64,000 bases of DNA from Herminiimonas sp. (lineage in GTDB: Bacteria; Pseudomonadota; Gammaproteobacteria; Burkholderiales; Burkholderiaceae_D): positions 26,404 through 90,403 of the forward strand of contig JACMOV010000224.1 in NCBI GenBank assembly GCA_014377845.1, read 5' to 3'. The translations under genes were made by a program, and so were the position numbers. Under the pieces are notes generated by a model. The model saw only the letters and a program-made list of their open reading frames with translations. It ran no database searches and had not been told where the DNA came from. This document shows, piece after piece, positions 20,780 through 29,851 of the stretch. The first letter of the stretch is position 1; every line of letters begins with the position of its first letter.

Positions 20780-23700
20780 TTAGCCGATGTTTGGCGCCAG
20801 CCAGCGTTCGACCTCGTCCTTCGAAACCCCGCGCCGGCGCGTCATGTCCGTGACCTGATCGTCGCCGATCTTGCCGACGCTGAAGTACTTCGAATCCGGA
20901 TGGGCGAAGTAGAAACCGCACACCGAGGCGCCCGGAAACATCGCGAAGGATTCGGTGAGCTGCATGCCGATCTCCTCGCACTGCAGCAGCTTGAACATGT
21001 CGGCCTTGACCGTATGTTCCGGGCAAGCCGGATAGCCGGGCGCGGGCCGGATGCCGCGATAGGTTTCGGCGATCAGGGCCGCCCTGTCGAGCGACTCGTC
21101 GGGCGCAAATCCCCACAGGTCGGTGCGAACCCGTTCGTGCAGTTGTTCTGCAAAGGCTTCGGCCAGGCGGTCGGCGAGCGACTTGAGCATGATCGACGAA
21201 TAGTCGTCATGCGCATCCTCGAAGCGCTTTTCATGCTTCTCGATACCGATGCCCGCAGTGACCGCGAACAGGCCGATGTAGTCGGCCACGCCCGACGATT
21301 TCGGCGCGATGAAATCGGCCAGGCACTGGTTCGGCCGCGCCACGCCGTCGATTACCGGCTTGACGCCCTGTTGCCGCACGCCGTAGTAGGTGAAGGCGAC
21401 GTCGGTGCGAGTGTCGTCGGTGTAGATCTCGATGTCGTCGTCGTTGACGCTGTTGGCCGGCATCATGGCGATCACGCCGTTGGCCGACAGCCAGCGGCCG
21501 TCGATGACTTTCTTGAGCAGCGCCTGCCCTTCTTCGAACACCTTGCTGGCCGATTCGCCCACCACCGGATCAGTCAGGATGGCCGGAAACGGACCGGCGA
21601 GGTCCCAGGTCTGGAAGAACGGGCCCCAGTCAACGTATTGCGCCAGCAGGCCGAGATCGACATTCTTGAACACCCGGCGGCCAATGAACTTGGGCTTTTG
21701 CGGTGCATCCGCGCCGTCGAAGCGCACCACCATCCGGTTGAGGCGGGCCTGCGCCAGGCTCAGCAGCGGCGTCGCCTTCTTGTTCGCATGCTGGATGCGG
21801 ATGCGTTCGTAGTCGACCGCGATCTCTTCGATGTAGGCGTCGCGCTGCTCGGGCGTGAGCAGCGACTGCGCCACCGAGACCGAGCGCGAGGCGTCGGCAA
21901 CGTACACCACCGGACCATCGTAGTTCTGCGCGATTTTCACCGCCGTATGCGCACGCGAGGTGGTCGCGCCGCCGATCAGCAGCGGCGTCTTCAGGCCGCG
22001 GAAATACGGATCGCGCTGCATCTCCTTGGCCACATACGCCATCTCTTCGAGCGACGGCGTGATCAGTCCCGACAGGCCGATGATGTCGGCGTTCTCGGCC
22101 TTGGCACGGGCCAGGATTTCGGCGCACGGCACCATCACGCCCATGTTCACGACTTCGAAGTTATTGCACTGCAGGACCACCGAGACGATGTTCTTGCCAA
22201 TGTCGTGGACGTCGCCCTTGACGGTGGCGATCACGATCTTGCCCTTCGGTTTGGCGGCGACGCCGGTGCGCCGCTCTTCCAGCAGTTTCTCGGCTTCGAT
22301 GTACGGAATCAGATGGGCCACCGCCTGCTTCATGACGCGCGCCGACTTGACCACCTGCGGCAGGAACATCTTGCCCTGCCCGAACAGGTCGCCGACGATG
22401 TTCATGCCATCCATCAGCGGGCCCTCGATCACATGGATCGGCCGGCCGCCGTTGACCAGCAGTTCCTGGCGCGCTTCCTCGGTGTCCTCGACGATCCATT
22501 GCGTGATGCCGTGTACCAGTGCATGCGCCAGCCGCTTCTGGACCGTGCCTTCGCGCCAGACCAGCGTCTCTTCTTCCTTCTTGCCGCCGGCCTTCAAGGT
22601 GCCGGCGAATTCGATCATGCGCTCGGTGGCATTCAGATTGTCGGGATTGTCGCCGGTCACAGGGCGGTTCAGGACCACGTCCTCGACGCGCTCGCGCAGT
22701 TCCGGCGACAGCTCGCTATAGACGCCCATCATGCCGGCATTGACGATGCCCATCGTCATGCCGGCCTGGATCGCGTGGTACAGGAAGACGGTATGAATCG
22801 CTTCGCGCGCCGGGTCGTTGCCGCGGAAGCTGAAGCTGACGTTGGAGACGCCGCCGCTGATCTTGGCATGCGGCAGGTTCGCCCTGATCCAGCGGGTGGC
22901 GTTGATGAAATCGACCGCGTAGTTGTTGTGCTCGTCGATGCCGGTGGCAATCGCAAAGATGTTCGGATCGAAGATGATGTCTTCCGGCGGAAAACCGACC
23001 TGCGACACCAGCAGCTTGTAGGCGCGTTCGCAGATCTCGATCTTGCGCTCGTAGGTATCGGCCTGGCCCTTCTCGTCGAAAGCCATCACGATCACCGCCG
23101 CGCCGTAGCGCCGGCACAGGGTGGCCTGGCGCAGGAACTCCGCCTCGCCTTCCTTCATCGAGATCGAGTTGACGATCGCCTTGCCCTGCACGCATTTCAG
23201 ACCGGCTTCGATGACCGACCATTTCGACGAATCGATCATGATCGGCACCCGTGCGATGTCGGGCTCGGAGGCGATCAGGTTCAGGAAGCGGGTCATGGCG
23301 GCGACCGAATCGAGCATCGCTTCGTCCATGTTGATGTCGATGATCTGCGCGCCGTTTTCCACCTGCTGGCGGGCGACCGTCAGCGCTTCGTCGTACTGCT
23401 CGTTCAGGATCAGGCGGGCGAAGGCTTTGGAGCCGGTGACATTGGTGCGCTCGCCGACGTTGACGAACAGCGACGCGTCGTCGATCGTGAAAGGCTCCAG
23501 GCCGGACAGACGCATCGCCGGCGCCACCTCGGGCAGCTTGCGCGGCGCGATCTTCGCCACGACCTCGGCGATCGCGCGGATGTGGGCCGGCGTGGTGCCG
23601 CAGCAGCCGCCGGCGATGTTGACGAAGCCGCTCTCGGCAAAATCCTGCAGCAGCGACGAGGTCACGTCCGGGGTTTCGTCGAAGCCGGTATCGCTCATCG

Positions 23701-24574
23701 GATTGGGCAGGCCGGCATTCGGATAGATGCTGACGAAGGTGTCGGCGATCTTCGACAGTTCCTCCGCATAGGGGCGCATCAGCGCTGCACCGAGCGCGCA
23801 ATTCAGGCCGACGGTCAGCGGGCGCGCATGCCGGACCGAATTCCAGAACGCCGGTACGGTCTGCCCCGACAGGATGCGGCCGGAGGCATCGGTGACGGTG
23901 CCGGAGATCATGATCGGCAGGGTCTTGCCGGATTCCTCGAAAAACTGGTCGATCGCAAACAGCGCTGCCTTGCAATTGAGCGTGTCGAAAATCGTCTCCA
24001 CCAGCAGCACGTCGGCACCGCCTTCGACCAGGCCGCGAGTTTGCTCCAGGTACGCCGCCACCAGCTGGTCGAAGGTGACATTGCGCGCAGCCGGATCGTT
24101 GACGTCGGGCGAAATCGACGCGGTCTTCGGTGTCGGCCCGAGTGCGCCGGCGACGAAGCGCGGCTTGTCCGGCGTCGAATACTTGTCGCAGGCAGCCCGT
24201 GCCAGGCGTGCGGCGGCGACGTTCATCTCATAGGCGAGCTCGCCCATCTGGTAATCATCCTGCGCCACCGAGGTCGCACCGAAGGTATTCGATTCGATCA
24301 GGTCGGCGCCGGCGGCCAGGTACTGTTCGTGGATTTCGCTGATGATGTGCGGCTGCGTCAGGCACAGCAACTCGTTGTTGCCCTTGACGAAAACTTCCTT
24401 GCCGGGCGGCGCGAAATCGGCAAAGCGCGTACCGCGATAGTCTGCTTCCGACAGGTGGTATTGCTGAATCATCGTGCCCATCGCGCCATCGAGAACGAGG
24501 ATGCGGCGCGCGAGCAGGTCACGCAGGATGGATTCGGTAGTCGACATGCTCGAAGGTACGGCGTCGCGTTTCAT
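20780..24574 (-). CDS. metH: Cobalamin-dependent methionine synthase
   Basis: Full-length enzyme of 1264 residues, transferring the methyl group of methyltetrahydrofolate to homocysteine through B12. Domains in order: homocysteine-binding barrel (about 10-335) with zinc ligands Cys259, Cys324 and Cys325 (GGCCGTTP), pterin-binding barrel (about 360-630), B12 cap and cobalamin domain (about 660-900) with the base-off ligand His790 in GDVHDIGKN, and the AdoMet-binding reactivation domain (about 930-1264) with [13 protein letters not shown]. The ATG at 24574 has GGAA 6 nt upstream; ATG 24547 ([11 protein letters not shown]) is an alternative. Expression is probably controlled by the SAM-II-like leader directly upstream. 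Confidence 0.97.
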   Translation of the reverse strand: MKRDAVPSSMSTTESILRDLLARRILVLDGAMGTMIQQYHLSEADYRGTRFADFAPPGKEVFVKGNNELLCLTQPHIISEIHEQYLAAGADLIESNTFGATSVAQDDYQMGELAYEMNVAAARLARAACDKYSTPDKPRFVAGALGPTPKTASISPDVNDPAARNVTFDQLVAAYLEQTRGLVEGGADVLLVETIFDTLNCKAALFAIDQFFEESGKTLPIMISGTVTDASGRILSGQTVPAFWNSVRHARPLTVGLNCALGAALMRPYAEELSKIADTFVSIYPNAGLPNPMSDTGFDETPDVTSSLLQDFAESGFVNIAGGCCGTTPAHIRAIAEVVAKIAPRKLPEVAPAMRLSGLEPFTIDDASLFVNVGERTNVTGSKAFARLILNEQYDEALTVARQQVENGAQIIDINMDEAMLDSVAAMTRFLNLIASEPDIARVPIMIDSSKWSVIEAGLKCVQGKAIVNSISMKEGEAEFLRQATLCRRYGAAVIVMAFDEKGQADTYERKIEICERAYKLLVSQVGFPPEDIIFDPNIFAIATGIDEHNNYAVDFINATRWIRANLPHAKISGGVSNVSFSFRGNDPAREAIHTVFLYHAIQAGMTMGIVNAGMMGVYSELSPELRERVEDVVLNRPVTGDNPDNLNATERMIEFAGTLKAGGKKEEETLVWREGTVQKRLAHALVHGITQWIVEDTEEARQELLVNGGRPIHVIEGPLMDGMNIVGDLFGQGKMFLPQVVKSARVMKQAVAHLIPYIEAEKLLEERRTGVAAKPKGKIVIATVKGDVHDIGKNIVSVVLQCNNFEVVNMGVMVPCAEILARAKAENADIIGLSGLITPSLEEMAYVAKEMQRDPYFRGLKTPLLIGGATTSRAHTAVKIAQNYDGPVVYVADASRSVSVAQSLLTPEQRDAYIEEIAVDYERIRIQHANKKATPLLSLAQARLNRMVVRFDGADAPQKPKFIGRRVFKNVDLGLLAQYVDWGPFFQTWDLAGPFPAILTDPVVGESASKVFEEGQALLKKVIDGRWLSANGVIAMMPANSVNDDDIEIYTDDTRTDVAFTYYGVRQQGVKPVIDGVARPNQCLADFIAPKSSGVADYIGLFAVTAGIGIEKHEKRFEDAHDDYSSIMLKSLADRLAEAFAEQLHERVRTDLWGFAPDESLDRAALIAETYRGIRPAPGYPACPEHTVKADMFKLLQCEEIGMQLTESFAMFPGASVCGFYFAHPDSKYFSVGKIGDDQVTDMTRRRGVSKDEVERWLAPNIG

Positions 24575-24583
24575 GAAAATTCC

Positions 24584-24620
24584 AAAAAAATAACCCGGAA
24601 CTGCGTGAGCGGGGCCGGGT
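24584..24620 (-). terminator. Intrinsic terminator in the metH leader
   Basis: On the minus strand the stem ACCCGG/CCGGGT (24615-24620 with 24593-24598) encloses CCCCGCTCACGCAGTT and is followed by TA and a run of seven U residues (24584-24590), ending 10 bp before the metH ATG. Its position between an aptamer-like sequence and the start codon indicates premature termination control. Confidence 0.75.
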
Positions 24621-24629
24621 CATTCCGCG

Positions 24630-24712
24630 AGCCGCTTTAGCAGTATTTTTAAGTGGGACTGGACCCTGGCGCCCGCAAGCTGGTTTGACTGGGAAATCAA
24701 ATCGGCGCCGGC
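24630..24712 (-). promoter_or_regulatory. SAM-II-type riboswitch candidate upstream of metH
   Basis: Read on the minus strand, stem P1 is GGCGCC (24704-24709) paired with GGCGCC (24668-24673). The 5' strand is followed by GATTTG (24698-24703) and the 3' strand preceded by GCTTGC (24675-24680); TTAAAAAT (24645-24652) and GCTAAAG (24635-24641) come next. These are the conserved SAM-II blocks in the right order, and UUGC can pair with GCUAA as the pseudoknot. Extra small hairpins TTTGA/TCAAA and GGG/CCC sit in the loops, as in long-loop variants. AGCGG at the aptamer 3' edge (24632-24636) can pair with CCGCT (24608-24612), sequestering the terminator's 5' arm, so ligand binding should favour termination. 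Confidence 0.7.
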
Positions 24713-24786
24713 AAATTATACGGTAAAACCGGCGGTCGATTGCCACTGCTGGCGGTATCGCAGGCGCAGCGCCCCGCCCCGGCAGA

Positions 24787-25776
24787 CTATGTAAATCTGC
24801 CGCCATCGAGCGCGAAGCCCTTGATGAAATCGGTATCGGCCAGCTTTTTTGCGCCCGGTTTCTGTAGTGCCGTCGCCCGCAGGACGCTGGCATCCTGGCC
24901 GGCGCCGCAGGCGATCAGGACGCCGTGCTCGGCGTCGGCCGAAAGCACCGTACCGGCCGGGATGGTCGCATCGCGGCTGCCGGCAACGCCGGCCAGCGCG
25001 TGCGCATCCCATATTTTCAGGATGACGTCGTTGAAGTGCGCGCTCGCCCCCGGGAACGGGTTGAAGGCCCGAATCCGGCGCGCCACGACGTCTGCCGGCA
25101 GCAGGAAGTCGAGTGTACCTTCCTCCTTCAGGATCTTGGCGGCATACGTCACGCCGTCCGCCGGCTGCGGCGTTGCGGGCAAGCGTCGTTCGGGATGGTC
25201 GGCCAGGTTGCGCAGGCTGTCGACGATCATCCGCCCGCCGAGCGCGGCGAGCCGGTCGTGCAGGCTGGCGGTGGTGTCGTCGGCCAGGATCGGCAGCGTC
25301 TGCATCGCCAGCATCGGCCCGGTGTCCAGGCCGGCGTCCATCTGCATGATCGTGATGCCGCTTTCGCTATCGCCGGCCTCGATCGCGCGGTGGATGGGGG
25401 CGGCGCCGCGCCAGCGCGGCAACAGCGATCCGTGGATGTTGATGCAGCCCAGTGGCGGGATGTCGAGCACGCTCTGCGGCAGGATCAGGCCGTAGGCGGC
25501 GACCACCATGACATCATGCGGCGTCGAGTCGAGCAGCGCATGCGCCGCCGCGGCTTCCTCGGGATACTTGCCGTCCATACGCAGCGAGGTCGGCTGCGCC
25601 ACCGGGATGCCGTGCGCCAGCGCGAATTCCTTGACCGCAGACGGATGCAGCTGCATGCCGCGTCCGGCCGGGCGATCGGGCTGGGTCAGAACGAGGACGA
25701 TCTCGAAGCCGGCCGCGTGCAGTGCCGCCAGGGCGGTCGCTGCAAAGGCCGGTGTACCGGCGAAAATGATTTTCAT
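24787..25776 (-). CDS. fmt: Methionyl-tRNA formyltransferase
   Basis: Protein of 329 residues that formylates initiator Met-tRNA using 10-formyltetrahydrofolate. It shows the N-terminal [13 protein letters not shown], the catalytic block [17 protein letters not shown] (conserved Asn and His), the Asp in [10 protein letters not shown], and the C-terminal OB-type domain. The start at ATG 25776 is the family N-terminus; an upstream in-frame start would add a proline-only tract from the intergenic region and is rejected. It lies 92 bp downstream of def on the same strand, the usual def-fmt pair; the usual third partner rsmB is elsewhere (57.5-58.8 kb). Confidence 0.96.
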   Translation of the reverse strand: MKIIFAGTPAFAATALAALHAAGFEIVLVLTQPDRPAGRGMQLHPSAVKEFALAHGIPVAQPTSLRMDGKYPEEAAAAHALLDSTPHDVMVVAAYGLILPQSVLDIPPLGCINIHGSLLPRWRGAAPIHRAIEAGDSESGITIMQMDAGLDTGPMLAMQTLPILADDTTASLHDRLAALGGRMIVDSLRNLADHPERRLPATPQPADGVTYAAKILKEEGTLDFLLPADVVARRIRAFNPFPGASAHFNDVILKIWDAHALAGVAGSRDATIPAGTVLSADAEHGVLIACGAGQDASVLRATALQKPGAKKLADTDFIKGFALDGGRFT

Positions 25777-25868
25777 GGAGGGCGATCCGTGGGCTACGGG
25801 CGGTGGCGGTGGCGGTGGCGGGGGTGCGGGGAGCGGACGTGCCGCGCGGCGCAAGGCGGGCCGAGGGA

Positions 25869-26396
25869 TCAGCCGGTGCGGCTGCGCTCGCGGTTCAGCT
25901 CACGCTCTTCCTTGAGCATTTTCGCCTTGATGCGGTTGCGCTTGAGCGGCGACAGGTAGTCCACGAAGACCTTGCCCATCAGGTGATCCATCTCGTGCTG
26001 GATGCATACGGCCAGCAAACCATCTGCTTCCACTTCGAAAACCACGCCATCTGCGTCGAACGCGCGCGCCTTGACCCGCGCCGGCCGTTCCACGCCGTCG
26101 TAGATGCCCGGCACCGACAGGCAGCCTTCGTCATAGACGATGCGTTCCTCGCTGGTCCACACCAGTTCGGGGTTGACGAAGACCTTGAGGTCGCTGCGGG
26201 TTTCGGAGGTGTCGATGACGATGATCCGCTCATGCACGTCCACCTGCGATGCAGCCAGACCGACGCCAGGTGCGTCGTACATCGTGTCGGTCATGTCGGC
26301 GACGAGCTGCTTGAGGCGGGCGTCGAAAACGCTGACGCTTTTCGCAATCTTGTGCAAACGGGGATCGGGATAGCGAAGAATCGGAAGGAGTGACAT
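25869..26396 (-). CDS. def: Peptide deformylase
   Basis: Protein of 175 residues, an Fe2+/Zn2+ hydrolase removing the N-formyl group from nascent proteins. All three family motifs are present: GVGLAASQ (44-51), EGCLSVP (90-96, Cys92 metal ligand) and HEMDH (134-138). The start [11 protein letters not shown] at 26396 has a GGAG ribosome-binding site; an upstream ATG at 26414 adds only MLHKSR. It is upstream of fmt, and divergent from the LysM-domain gene across about 180 bp that must hold both promoters. Confidence 0.97.
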   Translation of the reverse strand: MSLLPILRYPDPRLHKIAKSVSVFDARLKQLVADMTDTMYDAPGVGLAASQVDVHERIIVIDTSETRSDLKVFVNPELVWTSEERIVYDEGCLSVPGIYDGVERPARVKARAFDADGVVFEVEADGLLAVCIQHEMDHLMGKVFVDYLSPLKRNRIKAKMLKEERELNRERSRTG

Positions 26397-26574
26397 ACGA
26401 CTTTTGTGCAACAAGGCAACAGTGTAAGGGAGTGTTTATCTTGCTAGTTCAATGATATATGGGCAAAATTTGATGCGATTTGACAAGAGTTGTTGCGCTT
26501 GAAGTGTGCGCGCTGACAACAAGTTGTGGCATCGTTTCCATTATGTTTCCCAGGCCACGCTCACCGGACAAACC

Positions 26575-27660
26575 ATGAAAAAGTTTAGCACAGCCGCATT
26601 CGTTCTTGCTTCTACCGTCGCCGTCATTTCATTTTCACCCGTTGCAATGGCTGCAACCGGCGACAAGGCTGCGGTCGCTGCGAGTCGCTGTGCCTTCAAG
26701 CCGAATGCACCTGACCAGCATGTGGTGGTCAAGGGTGACACGCTGTGGGACATTTCAGGAAAATTCCTCGAGCACGCCTGGTGCTGGCCGCAGGTCTGGG
26801 GCATGAATCGGGAGCAAATCCGCAATCCGCACTGGATCTATCCGGGTCAGATCGTCTATTTCGACCGGGTAAACGGTCGCCTGAGCCTCAACAAGCCGGG
26901 TGCAGGTTCGAACGTCCGGCTGTCGCCACAAATTCGCATCAGCAATCTCGACAACGATGCGATCCGCTCGATCCTGCCGAGCGAGATCGAGCCGTTCCTG
27001 GTGCGGCCGCTGATCATCGAAGAAGATGAATTCAAGAGTGTGCCGCGGATCGTGGCCACCCAGGAAGGACACGTCATCCTTGGCAAGAACGACCGCGCGT
27101 ATGTCCGCGGCGATCTGAAGGGCGAGAAGAATTTCCAGGTATTCCATCCGGGTACGCCACTCAAGGACCCGGTCACCAAGAAAATCATCGGCTACGAAGC
27201 CGTCTATCTCGGTGACGTCGCCTTGTCGCGCACCGGCAAGACGCCGGACGAGGCAGATACCTTCGTCGTCCGCTCATCGACCGAGGAGATCGGTGTCGGC
27301 GACCGGCTCGTGCCCCTGCCGCCTACGCCGATCGTCAACTACGTGCCGCATCCGCCACAGCAAGCCGTGGATGCGCGCGTCGTCTCTGTCTACGGCGGCG
27401 TGAGCCAGGCCGGCCGCAACCAGGTCGTATCCATCAATCGCGGTTCTGAAGACGGCGTCGATGTCGGCACGGTGCTCGGGTTGTCGACCTTCGGCGGCAC
27501 GATCGCCGACACCACCGATGGCAAGAAACCGGTCAAGCTGCCGGACGAGAAATACGGCGAGCTGTTCATGTTCCGTATTTTCAAGCATGTTTCCTACGGC
27601 CTGGTCATGGACGTGCGGGCACCGGTACAGATCGGCGACGTCGCCAGCTCGCCTGAATAA
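26575..27660 (+). CDS. Secreted LysM-domain protein
   Basis: Protein of 361 residues with a signal peptide (1-26, cleavage after AMA), one LysM domain (about 48-98, HVVVKGDTLWDISGKF to WIYPGQIVYF) and a long C-terminal region without a known fold name. LysM binds peptidoglycan, so a periplasmic cell-wall-associated role is likely. The start ATG at 26575 begins a classical signal peptide, MKKFSTAAFVLAST. It is 6 bp upstream of dprA; this LysM-dprA pairing recurs in betaproteobacteria and suggests co-transcription rather than shared function. Confidence 0.9.
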   Translation: MKKFSTAAFVLASTVAVISFSPVAMAATGDKAAVAASRCAFKPNAPDQHVVVKGDTLWDISGKFLEHAWCWPQVWGMNREQIRNPHWIYPGQIVYFDRVNGRLSLNKPGAGSNVRLSPQIRISNLDNDAIRSILPSEIEPFLVRPLIIEEDEFKSVPRIVATQEGHVILGKNDRAYVRGDLKGEKNFQVFHPGTPLKDPVTKKIIGYEAVYLGDVALSRTGKTPDEADTFVVRSSTEEIGVGDRLVPLPPTPIVNYVPHPPQQAVDARVVSVYGGVSQAGRNQVVSINRGSEDGVDVGTVLGLSTFGGTIADTTDGKKPVKLPDEKYGELFMFRIFKHVSYGLVMDVRAPVQIGDVASSPE

Positions 27661-27666
27661 ACGCTC

Positions 27667-28839
27667 GTGCCGGACGAACAGGAACTGGCTGGCTGGCTGC
27701 GGCTGGACCGGACCGCCGATGTCGGCCCGGCCACCGCGCGCAAGCTGCTGGCCGCTTTCGGCCTTCCCCACAACATTTTTTCCTCCAGCCTTGCCGCGCT
27801 TGGTGAGGTCGTGCCGGCACGCGTTGCGCAAGCCTTGCGTGCACCCCTTTCTTCAGACACCCAGGCGCTGATCGATCGCACGCTGGCCTGGACCGCGCTC
27901 CCGGGAAACCATGCGCTGACGCTGGCCGACACCGCGTATCCGCGCGCCTTGCTGGAAATTGCCGATCCGCCTTTGATCCTCTATGCAAAGGGCGACATCC
28001 GCCTGCTATCCGCACCCTCGGTCGCGGTGGTGGGCAGCCGCAACGCCACGGCCCAGGGTCTCGCCAATGCCGACGCATTTTCGGCGGCGCTGTGCGCGGC
28101 CGGCTGGACCGTCGTCTCCGGCATGGCGCTCGGGATCGATACCGCGGCGCACCGCGGCTGCTTGCGAACCTTGGGCAATCAGACGACGACCAACGGTTCG
28201 ACAGTCGCCGTGATCGGCACCGGCGCCGATATTGTCTACCCCGCCCGTAATCGCGCCCTGGCACACGAGATCGTCAAGGCTGGCTGCATCGTCAGCGAAT
28301 ATCCGCTCGGCACACCGCCGATCGCCTCGAATTTCCCGCGGCGCAACCGGATCATCAGCGGCCTGTCGCGTGGCGTGCTGGTGATCGAGGCAGCGGCGCA
28401 GTCAGGCTCCCTGATCACGGCGCGCATGGCCGCCGAACAGGGCCGGGAGGTATTCGCCATACCTGGCTCGATCCATTCACCGCTGGCGAAGGGCTGCCAC
28501 CAATTGATCCGGCAAGGCGCAAAATTGGTGGAGTCGGCACAAGACATTCTTGAAGAGCTGCAGTCCGGTGACCTCGCCGGCGCGCGTGCTGTTTCGCCGG
28601 CCCGGCCGCTGTTTCGCACGGCATCGGTCGCGTCCGGCGCTTCAGTCGGTGAAATCCATGGCTTCGCCGAAACCAGCGATCCGGTCCTCCTGGCAATGGG
28701 TTTCGAGCCGGTCAGCCAGGATGCGCTCGCCGTGCGCTGTGCGATCGACAGTGCAGCTTTGTCGGCGCAGTTGCTCACCCTCGAATTGCAGGGACACGTC
28801 GAGTTGCTGCCGGGCGGGGCCTACCAGCGCCTTCGCTGA
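27667..28839 (+). CDS. dprA: DNA-processing protein DprA
   Basis: Protein of 390 residues. An N-terminal SAM-like region is followed by the DprA Rossmann fold with VAVVGSRNATAQG, SGMALGIDTAAHRG, YPLGTPPIASNFPRRNRIIS and GSLITARMAAEQGREVFAIPG, then a linker and a C-terminal winged-helix domain (about 325-390). DprA loads RecA onto incoming single-stranded DNA during natural transformation. The GTG start at 27667 lies 6 bp after the LysM-gene stop. Its presence is compatible with competence but does not prove it. Confidence 0.95.
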   Translation: MPDEQELAGWLRLDRTADVGPATARKLLAAFGLPHNIFSSSLAALGEVVPARVAQALRAPLSSDTQALIDRTLAWTALPGNHALTLADTAYPRALLEIADPPLILYAKGDIRLLSAPSVAVVGSRNATAQGLANADAFSAALCAAGWTVVSGMALGIDTAAHRGCLRTLGNQTTTNGSTVAVIGTGADIVYPARNRALAHEIVKAGCIVSEYPLGTPPIASNFPRRNRIISGLSRGVLVIEAAAQSGSLITARMAAEQGREVFAIPGSIHSPLAKGCHQLIRQGAKLVESAQDILEELQSGDLAGARAVSPARPLFRTASVASGASVGEIHGFAETSDPVLLAMGFEPVSQDALAVRCAIDSAALSAQLLTLELQGHVELLPGGAYQRLR

Positions 28840-29114
28840 GCGCGGGCGGTGGCAACTGCTGCGCGACCACCATCAAGTGGCATGACCGGGCTTTTTGCGC
28901 GGCGTCGATTTTCAGGTATCCTTTACGCCACGCGCTTCGCCTCGTCGCTCCTGCTTGGCGATCTGCACTGCAATAGACCGAAATACTGCATCGCCACGAC
29001 TGTTGGTGCGGTATCGCGACTGCTGCATGAGAGATCAGGGCTGGGGTTGCCTAACAATCCGGACCGGCATTGCCAATACTTGTGCCGTGTCCCTCTTAGC
29101 GCTAAAGTAGACCT

Positions 29115-29591
29115 ATGTTCGACGTCCTTGTTTATGTGTACGAGACTTACTATCGCCCAGACGCGTGCCCGGATTCGGTCGCCCTGGCGAAGAAACTGTC
29201 TGCCGTCGGTTTCGAGGAAGAGGAAATTTCCAAGGCGCTCGGCTGGCTCACAGATCTTGCAGAAGCCAACAGTGAGTTTTCCGGCACCTACCCGCAGCAG
29301 ACCGCTTTCTCGTTCGGCACCCGCATCTATGTGCAACAGGAGTACGACGCTCTGGGAACGGCGGCGATCGGCTTCATCCAGTTCCTCGAGGCCGCGAAGG
29401 TATTGAATCCCCTGCAGCGTGAGATCGTCATCGAGCGTGCGCTTGCCGTGCGCGAATCGCAACTCTCGCTCGACAAGCTCAAGGTCATCGTTCTCATGGT
29501 TCTCTGGAGCCAGGGCAAGGAGCCGGACGGCTTGATGTTCGACGAACTGTTTCTCGACGACGACGATCCTGAGCCACGGATGCTGCACTAG
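29115..29591 (+). CDS. smg: Smg-family protein (DUF494)
   Basis: Protein of 158 residues matching the Smg/DUF494 family: [20 protein letters not shown] at the N-terminus and an all-helical acidic body ending in DELFLDDDD. In E. coli smg also lies downstream of dprA (then called smf); the function is unknown. Here it is 275 bp after dprA and is followed by an intrinsic terminator, so it may have its own promoter in that gap. No membrane segment or catalytic motif is visible. Confidence 0.93.
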   Translation: MFDVLVYVYETYYRPDACPDSVALAKKLSAVGFEEEEISKALGWLTDLAEANSEFSGTYPQQTAFSFGTRIYVQQEYDALGTAAIGFIQFLEAAKVLNPLQREIVIERALAVRESQLSLDKLKVIVLMVLWSQGKEPDGLMFDELFLDDDDPEPRMLH

Positions 29592-29632
29592 CCTCACACA
29601 CTCAGCCTTGCATTGCGGTCGCAATGTGCAAG

Positions 29633-29671
29633 ACGGCGCACCGGTCCGACCGCTGCGCCGTTTCTGTTTTT
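29633..29671 (+). terminator. Intrinsic terminator between smg and topB
   Basis: A perfect 8-bp stem ACGGCGCA/TGCGCCGT (29633-29640 with 29654-29661) is followed by TTTCTGTTTTT. A weaker hairpin, CTTGC-ATTGCG with its complement, lies just upstream at 29608-29632. topB must therefore start from its own promoter in the remaining 180 bp. Confidence 0.82.
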
Positions 29672-29851
29672 GGAACGCCTGGTCCGTTGCGTGCAAATGC
29701 TGTCGCAACCTGCACAAGATCGCCTGCCAGCGCGGCTTGCGGCCCGGTTCGACTGTGGTTGGCGCGACGATTCTCGGGGCGCGCCGCTTACTGCGCGCCG
29801 GAGTTTGCTTTATAGTGCGCGCATTGACCCGCATCTTTCGAGACCATTCTT

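Noticed and set aside
20900-24640. Very long plus-strand open frame opposite metH (about 1246 codons)
   Set aside because: It mirrors metH on the other strand; its Arg/His/Asp-rich composition is the usual antisense product of a high-GC gene and it resembles no family.
24630-24712. SAH riboswitch upstream of metH
   Set aside because: Considered because SAH aptamers occur before metH in betaproteobacteria, but the conserved blocks read as SAM-II (GATTTG, GCTTGC, GCTAAAG in order).
25777-25854. Proline-rich N-terminal extension of Fmt
   Set aside because: It comes from a simple-sequence intergenic stretch; the family N-terminus MKIIFAGTP starts at 25776.
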